Shown here in pieces: positions 26,937 through 36,186 of a DNA stretch of 64,000 nt. The stretch is from the NCBI GenBank assembly GCA_003260025.2, contig QFZU02000160.1, positions 1-64,000 on the forward strand. Reading direction: 5' to 3'. Positions within the stretch are counted from its first letter, which is position 1. Each line of letters begins with the position of its first letter. The notes beneath the pieces are model-generated. The model was given only the letters and a program-made list of their open reading frames with translations, did not search any database and had not been told where the DNA came from. A program made the position numbers and the translations under genes. Source of the stretch: Microbispora triticiradicis. Lineage in GTDB: Bacteria > Actinomycetota > Actinomycetes > Streptosporangiales > Streptosporangiaceae.

Positions 26937-27766
26937 GCCTGCGCCCGTCGCTTCTTCGCGGTGATCCAGATGGAGGCCAGGATCAGGAGGCTGAGACCCA
27001 CGACCCACGCCACGAGGCCCTCGGTGACGGGGCCGATGCGGCCCAGGCCCGACCCGCCCGGGTCGACCTGCGACCTGACGTGGGTGATGTAGGCGATCAT
27101 GTCACGCTTCTGCTCCGGCGTGATCGTGGAGTCGTTGAACACCGGCATCGCCTGCGGGCCGGTGACCATCGCCTCGTAGATCTGCGTCGGCGTCGCCGGG
27201 TTCAGCGGCGGCGCGTACTTGCCGTAGGTGAGCGCGCCACCCGCGCCGACGAAGTTGTGGCACTGGATGCAGTTGGCCCGGAACAGCTCACCGCCCTTGG
27301 CGGGGTCGCCAAGCGCGGGGTTCACCTGCTCCTCGGTCGGCCGCGTCGGGCCGCCGCCCAGGGACTGGACGTACGCCGAGAGCTGGTCGATCGCCTGGTC
27401 GGTGGCCCAGTCGGGCCTGGGCTTGCGCGGGGCCTGGGGGCCCGCGTCGGCGGCCGGCATGCGGCCGCTGCTCACCTGGAAGTCCACGGCGGCCGCGCCG
27501 ACGCCGATGAGCGTCGGGGCCTTGTTGGTGCCCTCGGCGTTCAGGCCGTGACAGCTCGCGCAGTGCGCGACGAAGAGGCTCTTGCCCTCCGCCGCGTCGT
27601 CGGCCTTGCCGGACGCGATCGCGGCGTCGGCGGTGCTGCCGTTCGGCGCGGCGAGCGCGTACCCGCCGCCGAGCAGGCCCAGCGCGAGCGCCACGACGGC
27701 GACTCGCGCGAGGGGATGGCGCCGTCGGGCGGTGATGGAGTTCACCGAAATCCCCGTTCCGATCAT
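26933..27766 (-). CDS. qcrC: Diheme cytochrome c of the cytochrome bc1 complex
   Basis: 277 residues: a signal/anchor helix (about 18-40), two cytochrome c domains with heme motifs CASCH and CIQCH and their distal Met regions ([16 protein letters not shown]), and a C-terminal membrane helix ([17 protein letters not shown]). Diheme QcrC replaces soluble cytochrome c and hands electrons directly to CtaC. The ATG overlaps the ctaE stop (ATGA). Confidence 0.96.
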   Translation of the reverse strand: MIGTGISVNSITARRRHPLARVAVVALALGLLGGGYALAAPNGSTADAAIASGKADDAAEGKSLFVAHCASCHGLNAEGTNKAPTLIGVGAAAVDFQVSSGRMPAADAGPQAPRKPRPDWATDQAIDQLSAYVQSLGGGPTRPTEEQVNPALGDPAKGGELFRANCIQCHNFVGAGGALTYGKYAPPLNPATPTQIYEAMVTGPQAMPVFNDSTITPEQKRDMIAYITHVRSQVDPGGSGLGRIGPVTEGLVAWVVGLSLLILASIWITAKKRRAQA

Positions 27767-28380
27767 TTGATGATGTAGATGGTCGCGAAAAGGCCGATCC
27801 AGACCACGTCGACGAAGTGCCAGTAGTAGGACACGACGATCGCGCTGGTCTGCTGCTCATACGTCAAGCGCTTCGCGGCGTACGTGCGTCCCAGGATGAA
27901 CAGGAACGCGATCAGACCACCCGTCACGTGCAGACCGTGGAAGCCCGTGGTCAGGAAGAACACCGAGTCGTACGGGGAGTGCGAGAGGACGTGACCCTCA
28001 CGCGCCAGGTTCCCGTACTCGTAAAGCTGACCGCCCACGAAGAAGGCGCCCATCAAGAAGCTTACGACATACCAGAAGCGCAGCTTCTTGACCTGGCCTC
28101 TTTCCACAGCCCACACGCCCAGCTGGCACGTGACACTCGACAGGACCAGAACGGTCGTGTTGAAGGTCGCGAACGGGACTTCGAGGTGCGCCTCGGGCCA
28201 GTGCGTGCCCTGTCCGAGGCTGACCGACCGGATGGTGAAGTACATCGCGAACAGCGCCGCGAAGAACATGAGCTCAGAGGACAACCACACGATGGTGCCG
28301 ACCTGGACCAGGTTCGGCCGGTTGGACCCGTGCGGTCTCGTCGTCGTAGTAATTGCGGATGCTGTCGCCACGCCCAGCAT
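27763..28380 (-). CDS. ctaE: Cytochrome c oxidase subunit III
   Basis: 205 residues with five membrane helices, [14 protein letters not shown] onward, and the family core [33 protein letters not shown] and [14 protein letters not shown]. It stabilises subunit I. ATG 28380 has GGGGAG about 9 nt upstream and gives the usual N-terminus, so the longer upstream open frame is rejected. First gene of ctaE-qcrCAB; divergent from the receiver-like gene. Confidence 0.95.
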   Translation of the reverse strand: MLGVATASAITTTTRPHGSNRPNLVQVGTIVWLSSELMFFAALFAMYFTIRSVSLGQGTHWPEAHLEVPFATFNTTVLVLSSVTCQLGVWAVERGQVKKLRFWYVVSFLMGAFFVGGQLYEYGNLAREGHVLSHSPYDSVFFLTTGFHGLHVTGGLIAFLFILGRTYAAKRLTYEQQTSAIVVSYYWHFVDVVWIGLFATIYIIK

Positions 28381-28542
28381 TATTGCGGCTCCCCAGGTCG
28401 GGTCGCCCCACGACCCCCCGCTAGGGTCCGTCCGCGCCATCGGAACGGGCATGTCATGGCAGGAGCCCCGGGGCTGCGAGCCTGGCAGCCGCGCCGGTAG
28501 CATCACGATGACCATACCCCGCGATTCGACAGTGAGCGTGTA

Positions 28543-28938
28543 ATGAGGGTTCTCGTCTACAGCGACGACGCAGGCACCCGGGAGAAGGTGCGGCTGGCCA
28601 TCGGGCGGCGCCCGGCCGCTGACGTGCCCCTCGTCGAGATCGTCGAGTGCGCGACCCAGCCGGCCGTGCTCAGGCACCTGGACTCCGGCGAGATCGACGT
28701 GGCCGTGCTCGACGGCGAGGCGGTGCCGGCCGGCGGCATGGGAGTCAGCCGCCAGGCCAAGGACGAGGTGCACGACTGCCCGCCGATCCTGCTGCTCATC
28801 GCCCGCAGGGACGACCGCTGGCTGGCCAACTGGTCCCGCGCCGACGCGGTGGTCGCGCACCCGCTCGACCCCGTCGTGCTCGCGGAGGCCGTCGCCGACC
28901 TCATGCGGCGCCGCCTGAGCGTCACCCGGGCGCACTGA
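28543..28938 (+). CDS. Receiver-like (pseudo-response-regulator) protein
   Basis: 131 residues with a CheY-like pattern: MRVLVYSDD provides the acidic pair, [17 protein letters not shown] provides a phosphoacceptor-like Asp (near residue 53), and [18 protein letters not shown] is the last strand/helix. The invariant receiver Lys (normally KPL) is His here (AHPLD), so normal phosphorylation signalling is doubtful. There is no output domain. It lies between ctaE (divergent) and trpD (64 bp downstream). Similar stand-alone proteins occur in this place in other actinomycetes (from memory). Confidence 0.75.
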   Translation: MRVLVYSDDAGTREKVRLAIGRRPAADVPLVEIVECATQPAVLRHLDSGEIDVAVLDGEAVPAGGMGVSRQAKDEVHDCPPILLLIARRDDRWLANWSRADAVVAHPLDPVVLAEAVADLMRRRLSVTRAH

Positions 28939-29002
28939 GTCCTGCCCGGAGTTCCACCCCGCACCTTCTCCGACCTGACACCGACATATCGCGGAGCCCA
29001 CG

Positions 29003-30055
29003 ATGGACACGCGCACCACTTGGCCCTCGACGCTGCACGCCCTGCTCGCGGGTGAGAACCTGACGGCCGACGAGACGGCCTGGGTCATGGGGGAGATCAT
29101 GTCGGGGGCGGCGACCCCGGCGCAGATCGCCGCCTTCGCCGTCGCGCTCCGGGCGAAGGGCGAGACGGTCGCCGAGGTGACCGGCCTCGTCCGCACCATG
29201 TTCGAGTTGGCCACGCCGCTCACGGTCGAGGGGCCGGTGCTCGACATCGTCGGCACCGGAGGCGACCGGGCGCACACGGTGAACGTCTCGACGATGGCGG
29301 CGATCGTCGCGGCCGCCGCCGGGGCGAGGGTCGTCAAGCACGGCAACCGCGCCGCCTCCTCGCTGTGCGGGGCGGCCGACGTGCTGGAACGCCTGGGCGT
29401 CGCGCTCGACCTCGCGCCGGAGACCACCGCCAGGGTGGCGGTGGAGGCGGGCATCGCCTTCTGCTTCGCGCCCCTCTACCACTCCGCGCTGCGCTTCACC
29501 GGCCCGCCGCGCAAGGAGATCGGCGTGCCGACGGTCTTCAACTTCGTCGGGCCGCTGGCGAACCCGGCGCGCCCCGCCGCCCAGGCGATCGGCGTCTTCG
29601 ACGCCCGGATGCTGCCGGTCATGGCCGGCGTGTTCGCCGAGCGTGGTGTGTCGGCGCTCGTGTTCCGGGGCGACGACGGTCTCGACGAACTGTCGACGGC
29701 CGCGCCGTCGACGGTCTTCGTCGTCCGGGAGGGCACCGCGACCCAGACCGTCTTCGACCCGGCCGACCTCGGCATCCCCCGCTCCGAGCCGGGCGACCTG
29801 CGCGGCGGCGACGTGGATTTCAACGCGGCGGCGGTGCACGACCTGCTGCGCGGCAAGACCGGGCCCGTACGGGACGCCGTGCTGCTCAACGCGGCGGCCG
29901 GCCTGGTCGCCTACGACGGCCCCGGCGACGACCTCGTCGCCGATCTGCGCGCGGCGTACGCCCGGGCGGCGGAGGCGGTCGACTCGGGCAGGGCGGCGCA
30001 GACCCTGGAGCGGTGGGTGGAGCTGAGCAGCGCGCTCCGCTCCTCCGGCGCCTGA
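29003..30055 (+). CDS. trpD: Anthranilate phosphoribosyltransferase
   Basis: 350 residues. It transfers phosphoribose from PRPP to anthranilate in tryptophan synthesis. The PRPP-binding motif [14 protein letters not shown], the substrate motif [12 protein letters not shown] and the GLDELST segment are all present, with an N-terminal helical dimer domain. No other trp gene is nearby; isolated trpD next to the qcr genes is common in actinomycetes. It ends at a likely hairpin terminator. Confidence 0.95.
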   Translation: MDTRTTWPSTLHALLAGENLTADETAWVMGEIMSGAATPAQIAAFAVALRAKGETVAEVTGLVRTMFELATPLTVEGPVLDIVGTGGDRAHTVNVSTMAAIVAAAAGARVVKHGNRAASSLCGAADVLERLGVALDLAPETTARVAVEAGIAFCFAPLYHSALRFTGPPRKEIGVPTVFNFVGPLANPARPAAQAIGVFDARMLPVMAGVFAERGVSALVFRGDDGLDELSTAAPSTVFVVREGTATQTVFDPADLGIPRSEPGDLRGGDVDFNAAAVHDLLRGKTGPVRDAVLLNAAAGLVAYDGPGDDLVADLRAAYARAAEAVDSGRAAQTLERWVELSSALRSSGA

Positions 30056-30061
30056 CCCGGC

Positions 30062-30087
30062 CGGCCCGGCTACCGGCTTCCGGGCCG
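30062..30087 (+). terminator. Hairpin after trpD
   Basis: CGGCCCGG pairs with CCGGGCCG (8 bp) across a 10-nt loop that can itself pair partly. It starts 6 nt after the trpD stop. Confidence 0.5.
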
Positions 30088-30241
30088 CCGGCCGCCCGGT
30101 TCCGGCCGCCGTCCCGGGATGATCGACTGATCGCTTCCGTGCCGGGGGCTGACCGGTTCCGGCCGCCTCCGCCGCTGGAGGGACAATGCGTCCGCCTGTA
30201 TGGGGACGTGCCGGGTTCCGCCTGAGCCGTACCGTTCGGGC

Positions 30242-31030
30242 ATGATGCGCCTGTTCGTTGCCCGGGCCCTCCGCCGCTGGGCCACCCTCACCCACGGCAG
30301 AATGGCCTCTCTCGTGCCCGTTCGCTCCGCCGGTCTCCGGCCCGGCGGCGCCGGTCCCGTCCCCGGGACGGCCGGGAGGCGGGGGCGGGAGACGAGCGTG
30401 CAGGGCGCGGCTCCCGCCACGGCGGAGGACCACCCCCGCCCGGATGACGCCGCGGCCTGGGAGCGGCTGCGCATCGCCTCGGAACTGCATGATCTGGTGG
30501 CGCACGACCTGAGCGTGATGACCCTCGGGGTGGGCGCCGGCCGAGTGATCATGGACAAGGACCCGGAACGGGCGCGGCAGACGTTCCGCGACGCCGAGGA
30601 GTCCGGCCGCCGGGTCCTCTCCGATCTGCGGCGGATGATCGGCCTGCTCCGCATGGACGGGCTGTCACGAGGGCCCCAGCCGGGGCTGGGCGAGCTGCCG
30701 GGCCTGCTGGACGACTTCCGGGCGAGCGGGCTCGCCGTCTCCCTCACGGAGAACGGCACGCGAGGTGGCGGGCCGACGCTGGAGCTGTCGGCGTACCGCA
30801 TCGTGGAGGAGGCGCTGGGCAACGCCCTGTGGTACGGCACGGCCCGCACGGCGACGGTTACGCTGCGGTGGCTGCCCGCCATCCTGGAGGTCGTCGTCCA
30901 CGACAACGGGCTGCCGCGCGACAGCCTCGTCGGCACCTGGGAGCGGGCGGCGCTGTTCGGCGGCTCGGTGGCCGAGCACCCGCTGCCGGGCGGCTTCGAG
31001 GTCCGCGTCCGCCTCCTGCGCCCCGCCTGA
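30242..31030 (+). CDS. Orphan cytosolic histidine kinase, HisKA_3/NarL type, degenerate
   Basis: About 262 residues. The phosphoacceptor helix ELHDLVAHDLSVMTLG contains the expected His, followed by RRVLSDLRRMIGLLR and an HATPase region with N-box EEALGNALWY, a D-box reduced to VHDNGLP, and a modified GTWERAALFGGS where GLxGMxERA is usual. There is no clear sensor or membrane helix: the N-terminal 75 residues are basic and low complexity. No response regulator gene is adjacent. ATG 30242 is chosen over 30200, but neither has a strong ribosome binding site. Confidence 0.7.
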   Translation: MMRLFVARALRRWATLTHGRMASLVPVRSAGLRPGGAGPVPGTAGRRGRETSVQGAAPATAEDHPRPDDAAAWERLRIASELHDLVAHDLSVMTLGVGAGRVIMDKDPERARQTFRDAEESGRRVLSDLRRMIGLLRMDGLSRGPQPGLGELPGLLDDFRASGLAVSLTENGTRGGGPTLELSAYRIVEEALGNALWYGTARTATVTLRWLPAILEVVVHDNGLPRDSLVGTWERAALFGGSVAEHPLPGGFEVRVRLLRPA

Positions 31031-31058
31031 GGCGCGACGGGCGGGGCGGTCGGCCGGA

Positions 31059-31346
31059 TCAGTCGGCGTCGCTGAGGCCGATCGAGAAGGCCGCCTCCAG
31101 GTCGTGGCGGGAGTAGGTCCGGAAGGCGATGTGGGTCTCGGTGTGCCGCACTCCGGTCACCTTGTTGATGCGGCCCGGCACGACCTCGGCCACCTCGTCG
31201 TACCTGGCGACCCTGACCATCGCCAGCAGGTCGAACTCGCCGGTGATCGAATACACCTCGCTGACGCCCTCGACCTCGGCGATGGCCTCGGCGACCTCGG
31301 GAATCCGGTCGACATCCGCCTTGATGTGGACGATCGCGGTGACCAT
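31059..31346 (-). CDS. Stand-alone Lrp/AsnC ligand-binding (RAM) domain protein
   Basis: 95 residues, MVTAIVHIKADVDRIPEVAEAIAEVEGVSEVYSITGEFDLL onward: only the alpha/beta RAM domain with the effector-loop glycine motif SITGEFD, and no DNA-binding helix-turn-helix. Such proteins modulate amino-acid-responsive regulators or act on their own. AGGAGAGG lies about 6 nt before the ATG, which supports this short start over the upstream GTG. Confidence 0.88.
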   Translation of the reverse strand: MVTAIVHIKADVDRIPEVAEAIAEVEGVSEVYSITGEFDLLAMVRVARYDEVAEVVPGRINKVTGVRHTETHIAFRTYSRHDLEAAFSIGLSDAD

Positions 31347-31472
31347 TCGGGCCTCTCCTGCTGTGTCGGGGCTTCGCTGTCGCACCCGACACTAGTGCCC
31401 TCCTCGGCGCCTTCTATTTCCGGCCGGTGCTCCGATGTCGCCCTGGCTGCGGCGTGCGCCGGACGCGGCATC

Positions 31473-31676
31473 ATGAGGAGCGTGGACTCCTCTCTCGACA
31501 CCCTGCCGAAGATCGGTGCGCCGGCGACGCGGGCCCTGGGCAACGCCGGCTACACGGCCCTGCGTGACCTTGTGGGGGTGCCGCGTGCCGAGCTGGTCAA
31601 GCTGCACGGCATGGGGCCGAAAGCGCTCGACATCATCCAGAGTGCGCTCGAGCAGCACGACCTGAGCCTGGGCTAG
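31473..31676 (+). CDS. Small helix-hairpin-helix protein
   Basis: 67 residues: LPKIGAPATRALGNAGYTALRDLVGVPRAELVKLHGMGPKALDIIQSAL. This is a compact helix-hairpin-helix unit like those in RNA polymerase alpha C-terminal domains and DUF4332 proteins, with hairpins KIG and GMG that could bind DNA backbone. ATG 31473 or GTG 31482 could start it; GAGGAG lies between them. No partner is obvious. It lies next to, but convergent with, the caspase/EACC1 island. Confidence 0.75.
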   Translation: MRSVDSSLDTLPKIGAPATRALGNAGYTALRDLVGVPRAELVKLHGMGPKALDIIQSALEQHDLSLG

Positions 31677-31807
31677 CCGTCGCTGGAGTAGCAGCACCCC
31701 GTCCCCGGCGTCAGGCCGGAGCCTCCCGCGGCCACAACCGGACCAGGAACCGCTCCCGCGGATCCGCACAGGGATCACCTTCCGTCGTGATCGATCTGAG
31801 GTGTGGG

Positions 31808-33730
31808 TCAGGCCGGTGCGAATCCGAAGATGATGTGGCCCTCCTTGTCGGGCAACCGGCCGAGCAGGGTCGTGCGGCCGGCCACTGTGCCCGGCCCCGG
31901 GCCGGCGATGTCCAGGGTGGCGGCCGCCCACCATTTCGTCTTCGCGTCCCAGGCGGTCATGAGCAAGGACTTCTCGTCGTACCAGCCGACATTGCCGTAC
32001 GGTCGATCAGCGTAGAGGCGGTTCGCGGGATACGCCCCGAGAAGTTCTCCCTGCCGCGCGTCCCAGACACACACCTGGTCGTCATCGCGCCCTCGGGGAC
32101 AGTGGGTCACCATTCGTTCTTCCGATGGCGAGAATGCTCCCATTCCGTACTGCCCGAGCAGTCCGACCCGTTCGAACGCCCGTTCCTTCCGGCCCTTGAC
32201 GCTGAAGAACCGGACGTCGAGCGGATCTTCCTGCCCGAAGTTACCGGCTACGCTGCCGTCTGGTCCCCACTGGTAGGGAGCGGTGGCGCCCAGAGCGAGA
32301 ACCGTGGGCTTCAAGGCGGGCAGGCTGACCATCACGGCGTCCGCCCCGCGCGGATAGTTGTACTTACCTCTCGCGTCGACCGGAGCCTCCGTGAAGAGCA
32401 ATGTCGTGCTCGTCCTGTTCCATTGCAAATTTGTGGCGAATACGGTGCCCGGTACGTCGATGACCTTTCTCTTCGCGCCTGCTCGGTCCATGACGACCAC
32501 GTCGGCGCCGGGCACCGTGCGCATGTCGACGCCCGCGATCCACCTGCCGTCGGGGGAGACCGCGACATCCAGGTAGTCGCTCCCGAAGCCCACGGGAGCC
32601 GCGAAGCACCGGCGATCGGGCTGCCACAGATATGTCCTCGGATTCGGGCGGTCCCCTTTCGGAGGTTCGAACCCGATCACCGTCGTCGGCCCGGTGAGGT
32701 CGTGGAGCAGACTGATGCGGGACTCGGGGAACCGGGTGGCCCTGCCCGGCCGGCCGGTACGCGAGACCTCGGAGCCTCCCCGTTCTCCGGCCGGGCACGC
32801 GCCGGTGGTCGAGAGGCGAGCCGTCATCGCCGGGAGGAAGGTGACGGCAAGGACGACGACGAGAGCGGCGGTGACGACGGCCGCACGTCGCGTGAAGCGC
32901 GGGCGGGATCGACGGAATCCCGGTTCCGCCCCCGACGGCGGGGCCTCGGCACCCTTCGGCGGCGTCTCCGCGGAACCCCGGTACGCACGGTTCCGCCCCA
33001 GAACGAGTGCGCCGCCGTCGTCCCGGGTGCTGAGGTGCGGCTGCGGCAGGCCGCGGCTGCGCATCTCCCGCCGGACGGCCGCGAAGACGGAACGCACGTC
33101 GAGGTACGGCCCCGCTCCGGGAATCCCGTTCTCCAGAGCCGAGATCAGGGCTCCGCTGAACGCCGTGTGGCGGTCAGCGGGATTCGCCCGGGCCCTGGCG
33201 TAGTCGGAGGTCGCCGTGAGCACGCAGGCGCCTTCGATGGGAGCCTGATGCGCGAGTTCGCGGTCCTCCTCCGAACCGTCGAGGTAGGCGGTCGAGTGCG
33301 CGCGGCCGGAGTAGCAGCAGTCCAGGATGACGACCTTGCGCCGCGAGCCGGCGCTGCGCACCGCACGGCGGACCTCCTCGTACGGGAGCGCAGTGAAGTG
33401 TTCCCGTCTTCTCGTTCCCGGTAGGGCGAGCAGCAAGTTGTCGTTGTCGTCCTCGTCCAGAAAGCCGTGTCCGACGTAGTAGACGACCAGCGTGTCGGTG
33501 GCCTGGCCCGCCACCTCGTGGATCTGGCTCAGTACGGCGTTGCGGCTCAATCCGCGCTTTCCATCCAGGACCGCGACATTGCGGTCTGGGATTCCCCAAA
33601 TCATCTCATCGCAGAAAGTGGTCCTCAGTCGCCGCAAATTGGTGGGTGCGGCGGGAATCCGCGCGAAGTCCACGAATGAGGAGAAACCAATGAGAATCAG
33701 ACGGGACTGGGCGGGATCAGGTATCGCCAC
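31808..33730 (-). CDS. Caspase-like (C14) protease fused to a membrane helix and a C-terminal beta-propeller-like domain
   Basis: About 640 residues. Residues 10-235 form a caspase/metacaspase fold with catalytic His88 in VVYYVGHGF and catalytic Cys in VILDCCYSG (139). A Pro-rich linker leads to one membrane helix (about 283-303, AAVVTAALVVVLAVTFL). The remaining 330 residues are repeat-like beta structure with VAVSPDGRWIAGVD, FSPSEERMV and VCVWDARQGELLGAY, resembling WD40/TolB blades. GTG 33730 starts inside the last codons of the EACC1 gene (14-nt overlap). Coupled caspase-EACC1 genes are described as bacterial conflict/self-killing modules. Lower GC and mixed codon use suggest transfer. 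Confidence 0.85.
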   Translation of the reverse strand: MAIPDPAQSRLILIGFSSFVDFARIPAAPTNLRRLRTTFCDEMIWGIPDRNVAVLDGKRGLSRNAVLSQIHEVAGQATDTLVVYYVGHGFLDEDDNDNLLLALPGTRRREHFTALPYEEVRRAVRSAGSRRKVVILDCCYSGRAHSTAYLDGSEEDRELAHQAPIEGACVLTATSDYARARANPADRHTAFSGALISALENGIPGAGPYLDVRSVFAAVRREMRSRGLPQPHLSTRDDGGALVLGRNRAYRGSAETPPKGAEAPPSGAEPGFRRSRPRFTRRAAVVTAALVVVLAVTFLPAMTARLSTTGACPAGERGGSEVSRTGRPGRATRFPESRISLLHDLTGPTTVIGFEPPKGDRPNPRTYLWQPDRRCFAAPVGFGSDYLDVAVSPDGRWIAGVDMRTVPGADVVVMDRAGAKRKVIDVPGTVFATNLQWNRTSTTLLFTEAPVDARGKYNYPRGADAVMVSLPALKPTVLALGATAPYQWGPDGSVAGNFGQEDPLDVRFFSVKGRKERAFERVGLLGQYGMGAFSPSEERMVTHCPRGRDDDQVCVWDARQGELLGAYPANRLYADRPYGNVGWYDEKSLLMTAWDAKTKWWAAATLDIAGPGPGTVAGRTTLLGRLPDKEGHIIFGFAPA

Positions 33731-34076
33731 CTCGGGGCCCCTCGAGTGTGCGTACGACCCGTTCCAGCTCTTCCCTCGAACTGCCCTGCAGCTCGACGCG
33801 CACTCCCTCTCTCTCGACGGAGACCGTCCACTTCGTCGACCGGCCGTCCCTCCAGGCGGCGATCGAGACGAGTAACGCGCCGAGCGCACCGGCGCCGTCG
33901 ACGACCGCCAGGATCGCGTCGAGACCGGGTCCGAGCTCGTCAGCCGCCGGAGGATCGCCTTCGCAGGCCGACAGCTTCGCCAGCCGGCTCAGGTCGGGGT
34001 CATGCCTGAGGGCCCGGTACAGGGCCCTGGTCTCCGCGCCGGTGTCGGCTTCGACCCGAATGAGTACATTCGCCAT
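33717..34076 (-). CDS. Effector-associated constant component EACC1-like protein
   Basis: 119 residues starting MANVLIRVEADTGAETRALYRALRHDP, with a hydrophobic central segment (GLDAILAVVDGAGALGALLVSIAAW) and a C-terminal strand pair STKWTVSVEREGVRVELQG, then SREELERVVRTLEG. This pattern matches EACC1, a small protein encoded directly before effectors (caspase, trypsin-like and others) in bacterial NTP-dependent conflict systems. It overlaps the caspase gene by 14 nt, so the two are coexpressed. Role in activation or inhibition of the effector is inferred. AAGGGGGG lies about 13 nt before the ATG. Confidence 0.8.
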   Translation of the reverse strand: MANVLIRVEADTGAETRALYRALRHDPDLSRLAKLSACEGDPPAADELGPGLDAILAVVDGAGALGALLVSIAAWRDGRSTKWTVSVEREGVRVELQGSSREELERVVRTLEGPRGGDT

Positions 34077-34202
34077 AGCCGGGGACCCCCCTTTTCATCT
34101 CACACCCCGCTCACACGGCCTCTCCACGCGTGGCTGTCGCCCGGACGAGTAAAACAGAAGAAATGACCCCGCGTCTGCTCTCCGGAAATCCCTCTCGTTC
34201 AA

Positions 34203-34231
34203 ATTCATGCATCACCAGATATCGCGGTCAA
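34203..34231 (-). promoter_or_regulatory. Candidate promoter for the EACC1-caspase operon
   Basis: On the minus strand TTGACC (34231-34226) is followed after 17 bp by ATGAAT (34208-34203), in an AT-rich 257-bp gap between the nuclease gene and EACC1. The -35 is good and the -10 weak. No operator palindrome was evident. Confidence 0.35.
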
Positions 34232-34333
34232 CCAGGACTTGGTCGCTTTTCCAACCGATTGGTGAGCGCTCGGCCGCACCGCGTGCCGGTCGGCGCCGAC
34301 GGCGGGACCGGTGTACGCGGGCGGGGCGGGGGG

Positions 34334-36055
34334 TCACCGGAGCGGGCGGCCTTCGCGGCGGTCGCCGCGCAGGTGCAGGTAGGCGCGCTCGATGCGGCCG
34401 ACCAGCCGCCCCGCGCCGTACGCCGGGAGGCTCCAGACGCCGTCGACCTGGACCAGGCGCACCCCGGGGGAGTCGAGCCACCTCAGCACGCACTCGGTCT
34501 CCTCGGCGCTGGCGGCGGGGGTCGGGCCGGGGCCCGGCGTCACCGTCTCCGCCGTGGCGACCAGCGCGTCCACGTACGGCGTGGGGTGGGCGCCCCGCGG
34601 CATGACGCCGGCGGCGGCGAGCCTGCCGTACCGGATGACGTGGATGTCCCAACCACCGCCGAAGGCGGGGCTGGCCGCGACCATCTGGGAGATGCCGGTC
34701 AGCGAGCGCAGGCGCTGCATGCGCGCCGCGGCCCGGACGTAGGCCGCGAGCCGGTCGCGGTCGACGGCCGCCTCCTCGTACCGCTGCTCGGCCGCCAGGC
34801 GCCGCATGCGCGCCTCCATCGCGGAGAAGACGACCTCGGCGTCCTGCTCCATGGCGTGCCTGGCGCGGCCGGCGTGCCGGGAGTAGGTCTCCTCGCTCTC
34901 CCGTCCCTCGCAGGGCGCGCCGCAGCGGCCGATCTCCGCGAGCGCGCAGGCCGGCCGCCGCACCCGGGCCGACAGCCGTTCGGTGCACTGGCGCAGCGGT
35001 AGCGCCTCGTGCATGGCCGTGCGCGCGTCGTCGGCCGTGCGGCTGCTGCCGAACGGCCCGAGGTAGGCCGCCCCGTCGTCGCGCACCTCCCGGACGACGC
35101 TGAGCCGCGGGAACGGCTCGTTCGTCAGCTTCAGCCAGACCACCCGCTCCGGGAAGCGTGACCTCCTGTTGTAGCGGGGCTTGGTCGCCCCGATCATCCG
35201 CAGTTCCCGGATCTCCGCCTCCAGCGCGGTCGCGCACACGATGGTCCTGACCCGCTCGGCGATGCCGACCATCTCGCGGATGCGCGACCGCGTCTCGCTC
35301 GCGGTGAAGTAGCTGCGCACCCGGTTGCGCAGGTTGGAGCTCTTGCCGATGTACAGCGCCTCGCCCCTGGCGTCCTCGAAGACGTACACGCCCGGCGCGC
35401 CGGGCACGCCGTCGGCGAGGTGCCGCTTGCGCTGCTGCTCCTGCGTGGGGGCGCGCACGAAGCCGCGCAGCTCCTCCAGTGTGTGCACGCCGAGCGAGCC
35501 GACCCGGGCGATGAGGCCGTGCAGCACGTCGACCGTGGCTTTGGCATCGGCCAGCGCCCGGTGGCAGGGCTCGGTGGAGCTGCGGAAGACCCGTGCGAGG
35601 GTGCCGAGCTTGCAGTTGGGGGTCTCGTCGCGGGTGAGCACCCGGCGCGCGAGGTCGGCCGTGTCCACGACGGGGTTGGCCGGGGGCGGGTAGCCGCCCG
35701 CCTGGCAGGCCGCCTTCAGGAACGACATGTCGAACGGCGCGTTGTGCGCCACCAGTGCCGCCCCCGCGATGAACTCCAGGAAGCTCGGCAGCACCTCGGG
35801 AAACTTCGGCGCGGCCATGACCATCGCGTCGGTGATGCCGGTGAGTACGGAGATGAACGGCGGGATCGGTCCGCCGGGGTCGACCAGCGTGGCGAACTCG
35901 CCGATCACCTCGCCGCCGCGGACCTTCACCGCCCCGATCTCCGTGATGGCGTGCTCCGCGGCCGATCCGCCGGTGGTCTCCAGGTCGAAGACGACGAACG
36001 TCACCTCCCGCAGGGGAGTGCCGAGCTCGTCCAGCGTGCCCTGTACCGCGTCCAC
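34334..36055 (-). CDS. DEDDh 3'-5' exonuclease fused to a GIY-YIG (UvrC/Cho-like) endonuclease
   Basis: 573 residues. The N-terminal DnaQ-like exonuclease has Exo I FVVFDLETTG, Exo II ALVAHNAPFDMSFL and Exo III HRALADAKATVDVL. From residue about 205 comes a GIY-YIG domain (PGAPGVYVFEDARGEALYIG, then RNRVRSYF) and a UvrC-like region with a Cys cluster (RRPACALAEIGRCGAPCEG) and UVR-like helix EQRYEEAAVDRDRL. Such fusions are known in mycobacteria and other actinobacteria and are thought to act in DNA repair. The GTG start lacks a ribosome binding site. Confidence 0.9.
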   Translation of the reverse strand: MDAVQGTLDELGTPLREVTFVVFDLETTGGSAAEHAITEIGAVKVRGGEVIGEFATLVDPGGPIPPFISVLTGITDAMVMAAPKFPEVLPSFLEFIAGAALVAHNAPFDMSFLKAACQAGGYPPPANPVVDTADLARRVLTRDETPNCKLGTLARVFRSSTEPCHRALADAKATVDVLHGLIARVGSLGVHTLEELRGFVRAPTQEQQRKRHLADGVPGAPGVYVFEDARGEALYIGKSSNLRNRVRSYFTASETRSRIREMVGIAERVRTIVCATALEAEIRELRMIGATKPRYNRRSRFPERVVWLKLTNEPFPRLSVVREVRDDGAAYLGPFGSSRTADDARTAMHEALPLRQCTERLSARVRRPACALAEIGRCGAPCEGRESEETYSRHAGRARHAMEQDAEVVFSAMEARMRRLAAEQRYEEAAVDRDRLAAYVRAAARMQRLRSLTGISQMVAASPAFGGGWDIHVIRYGRLAAAGVMPRGAHPTPYVDALVATAETVTPGPGPTPAASAEETECVLRWLDSPGVRLVQVDGVWSLPAYGAGRLVGRIERAYLHLRGDRREGRPLR

Positions 36056-36121
36056 GCAAAGACCATAAAGATTCCGACCGACATTTGCCCTCCCGGGCGG
36101 TGCGGGAGCGGGCCTCGGGGC

Positions 36122-36152
36122 GGTCCGGCCGTCCGGTCCACCTGGCCGGACC
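36122..36152 (-). terminator. Inverted repeat after the pectate lyase gene
   Basis: GGTCCGGCC and GGCCGGACC form a 9-bp stem around 13 nt that can pair internally; another GGCCGGACC copy lies at 36169-36177. It lies downstream of the lyase gene on the minus strand. Probable terminator. Confidence 0.45.
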
Positions 36153-36186
36153 GTCCCGGGAGGGAACTGGCCGGACCGCCCAGGGG

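Noticed and set aside
31808..34333. Possible mobile element boundaries around the lower-GC island
   Set aside because: No transposase, integrase, tRNA or terminal repeats were seen at either edge.
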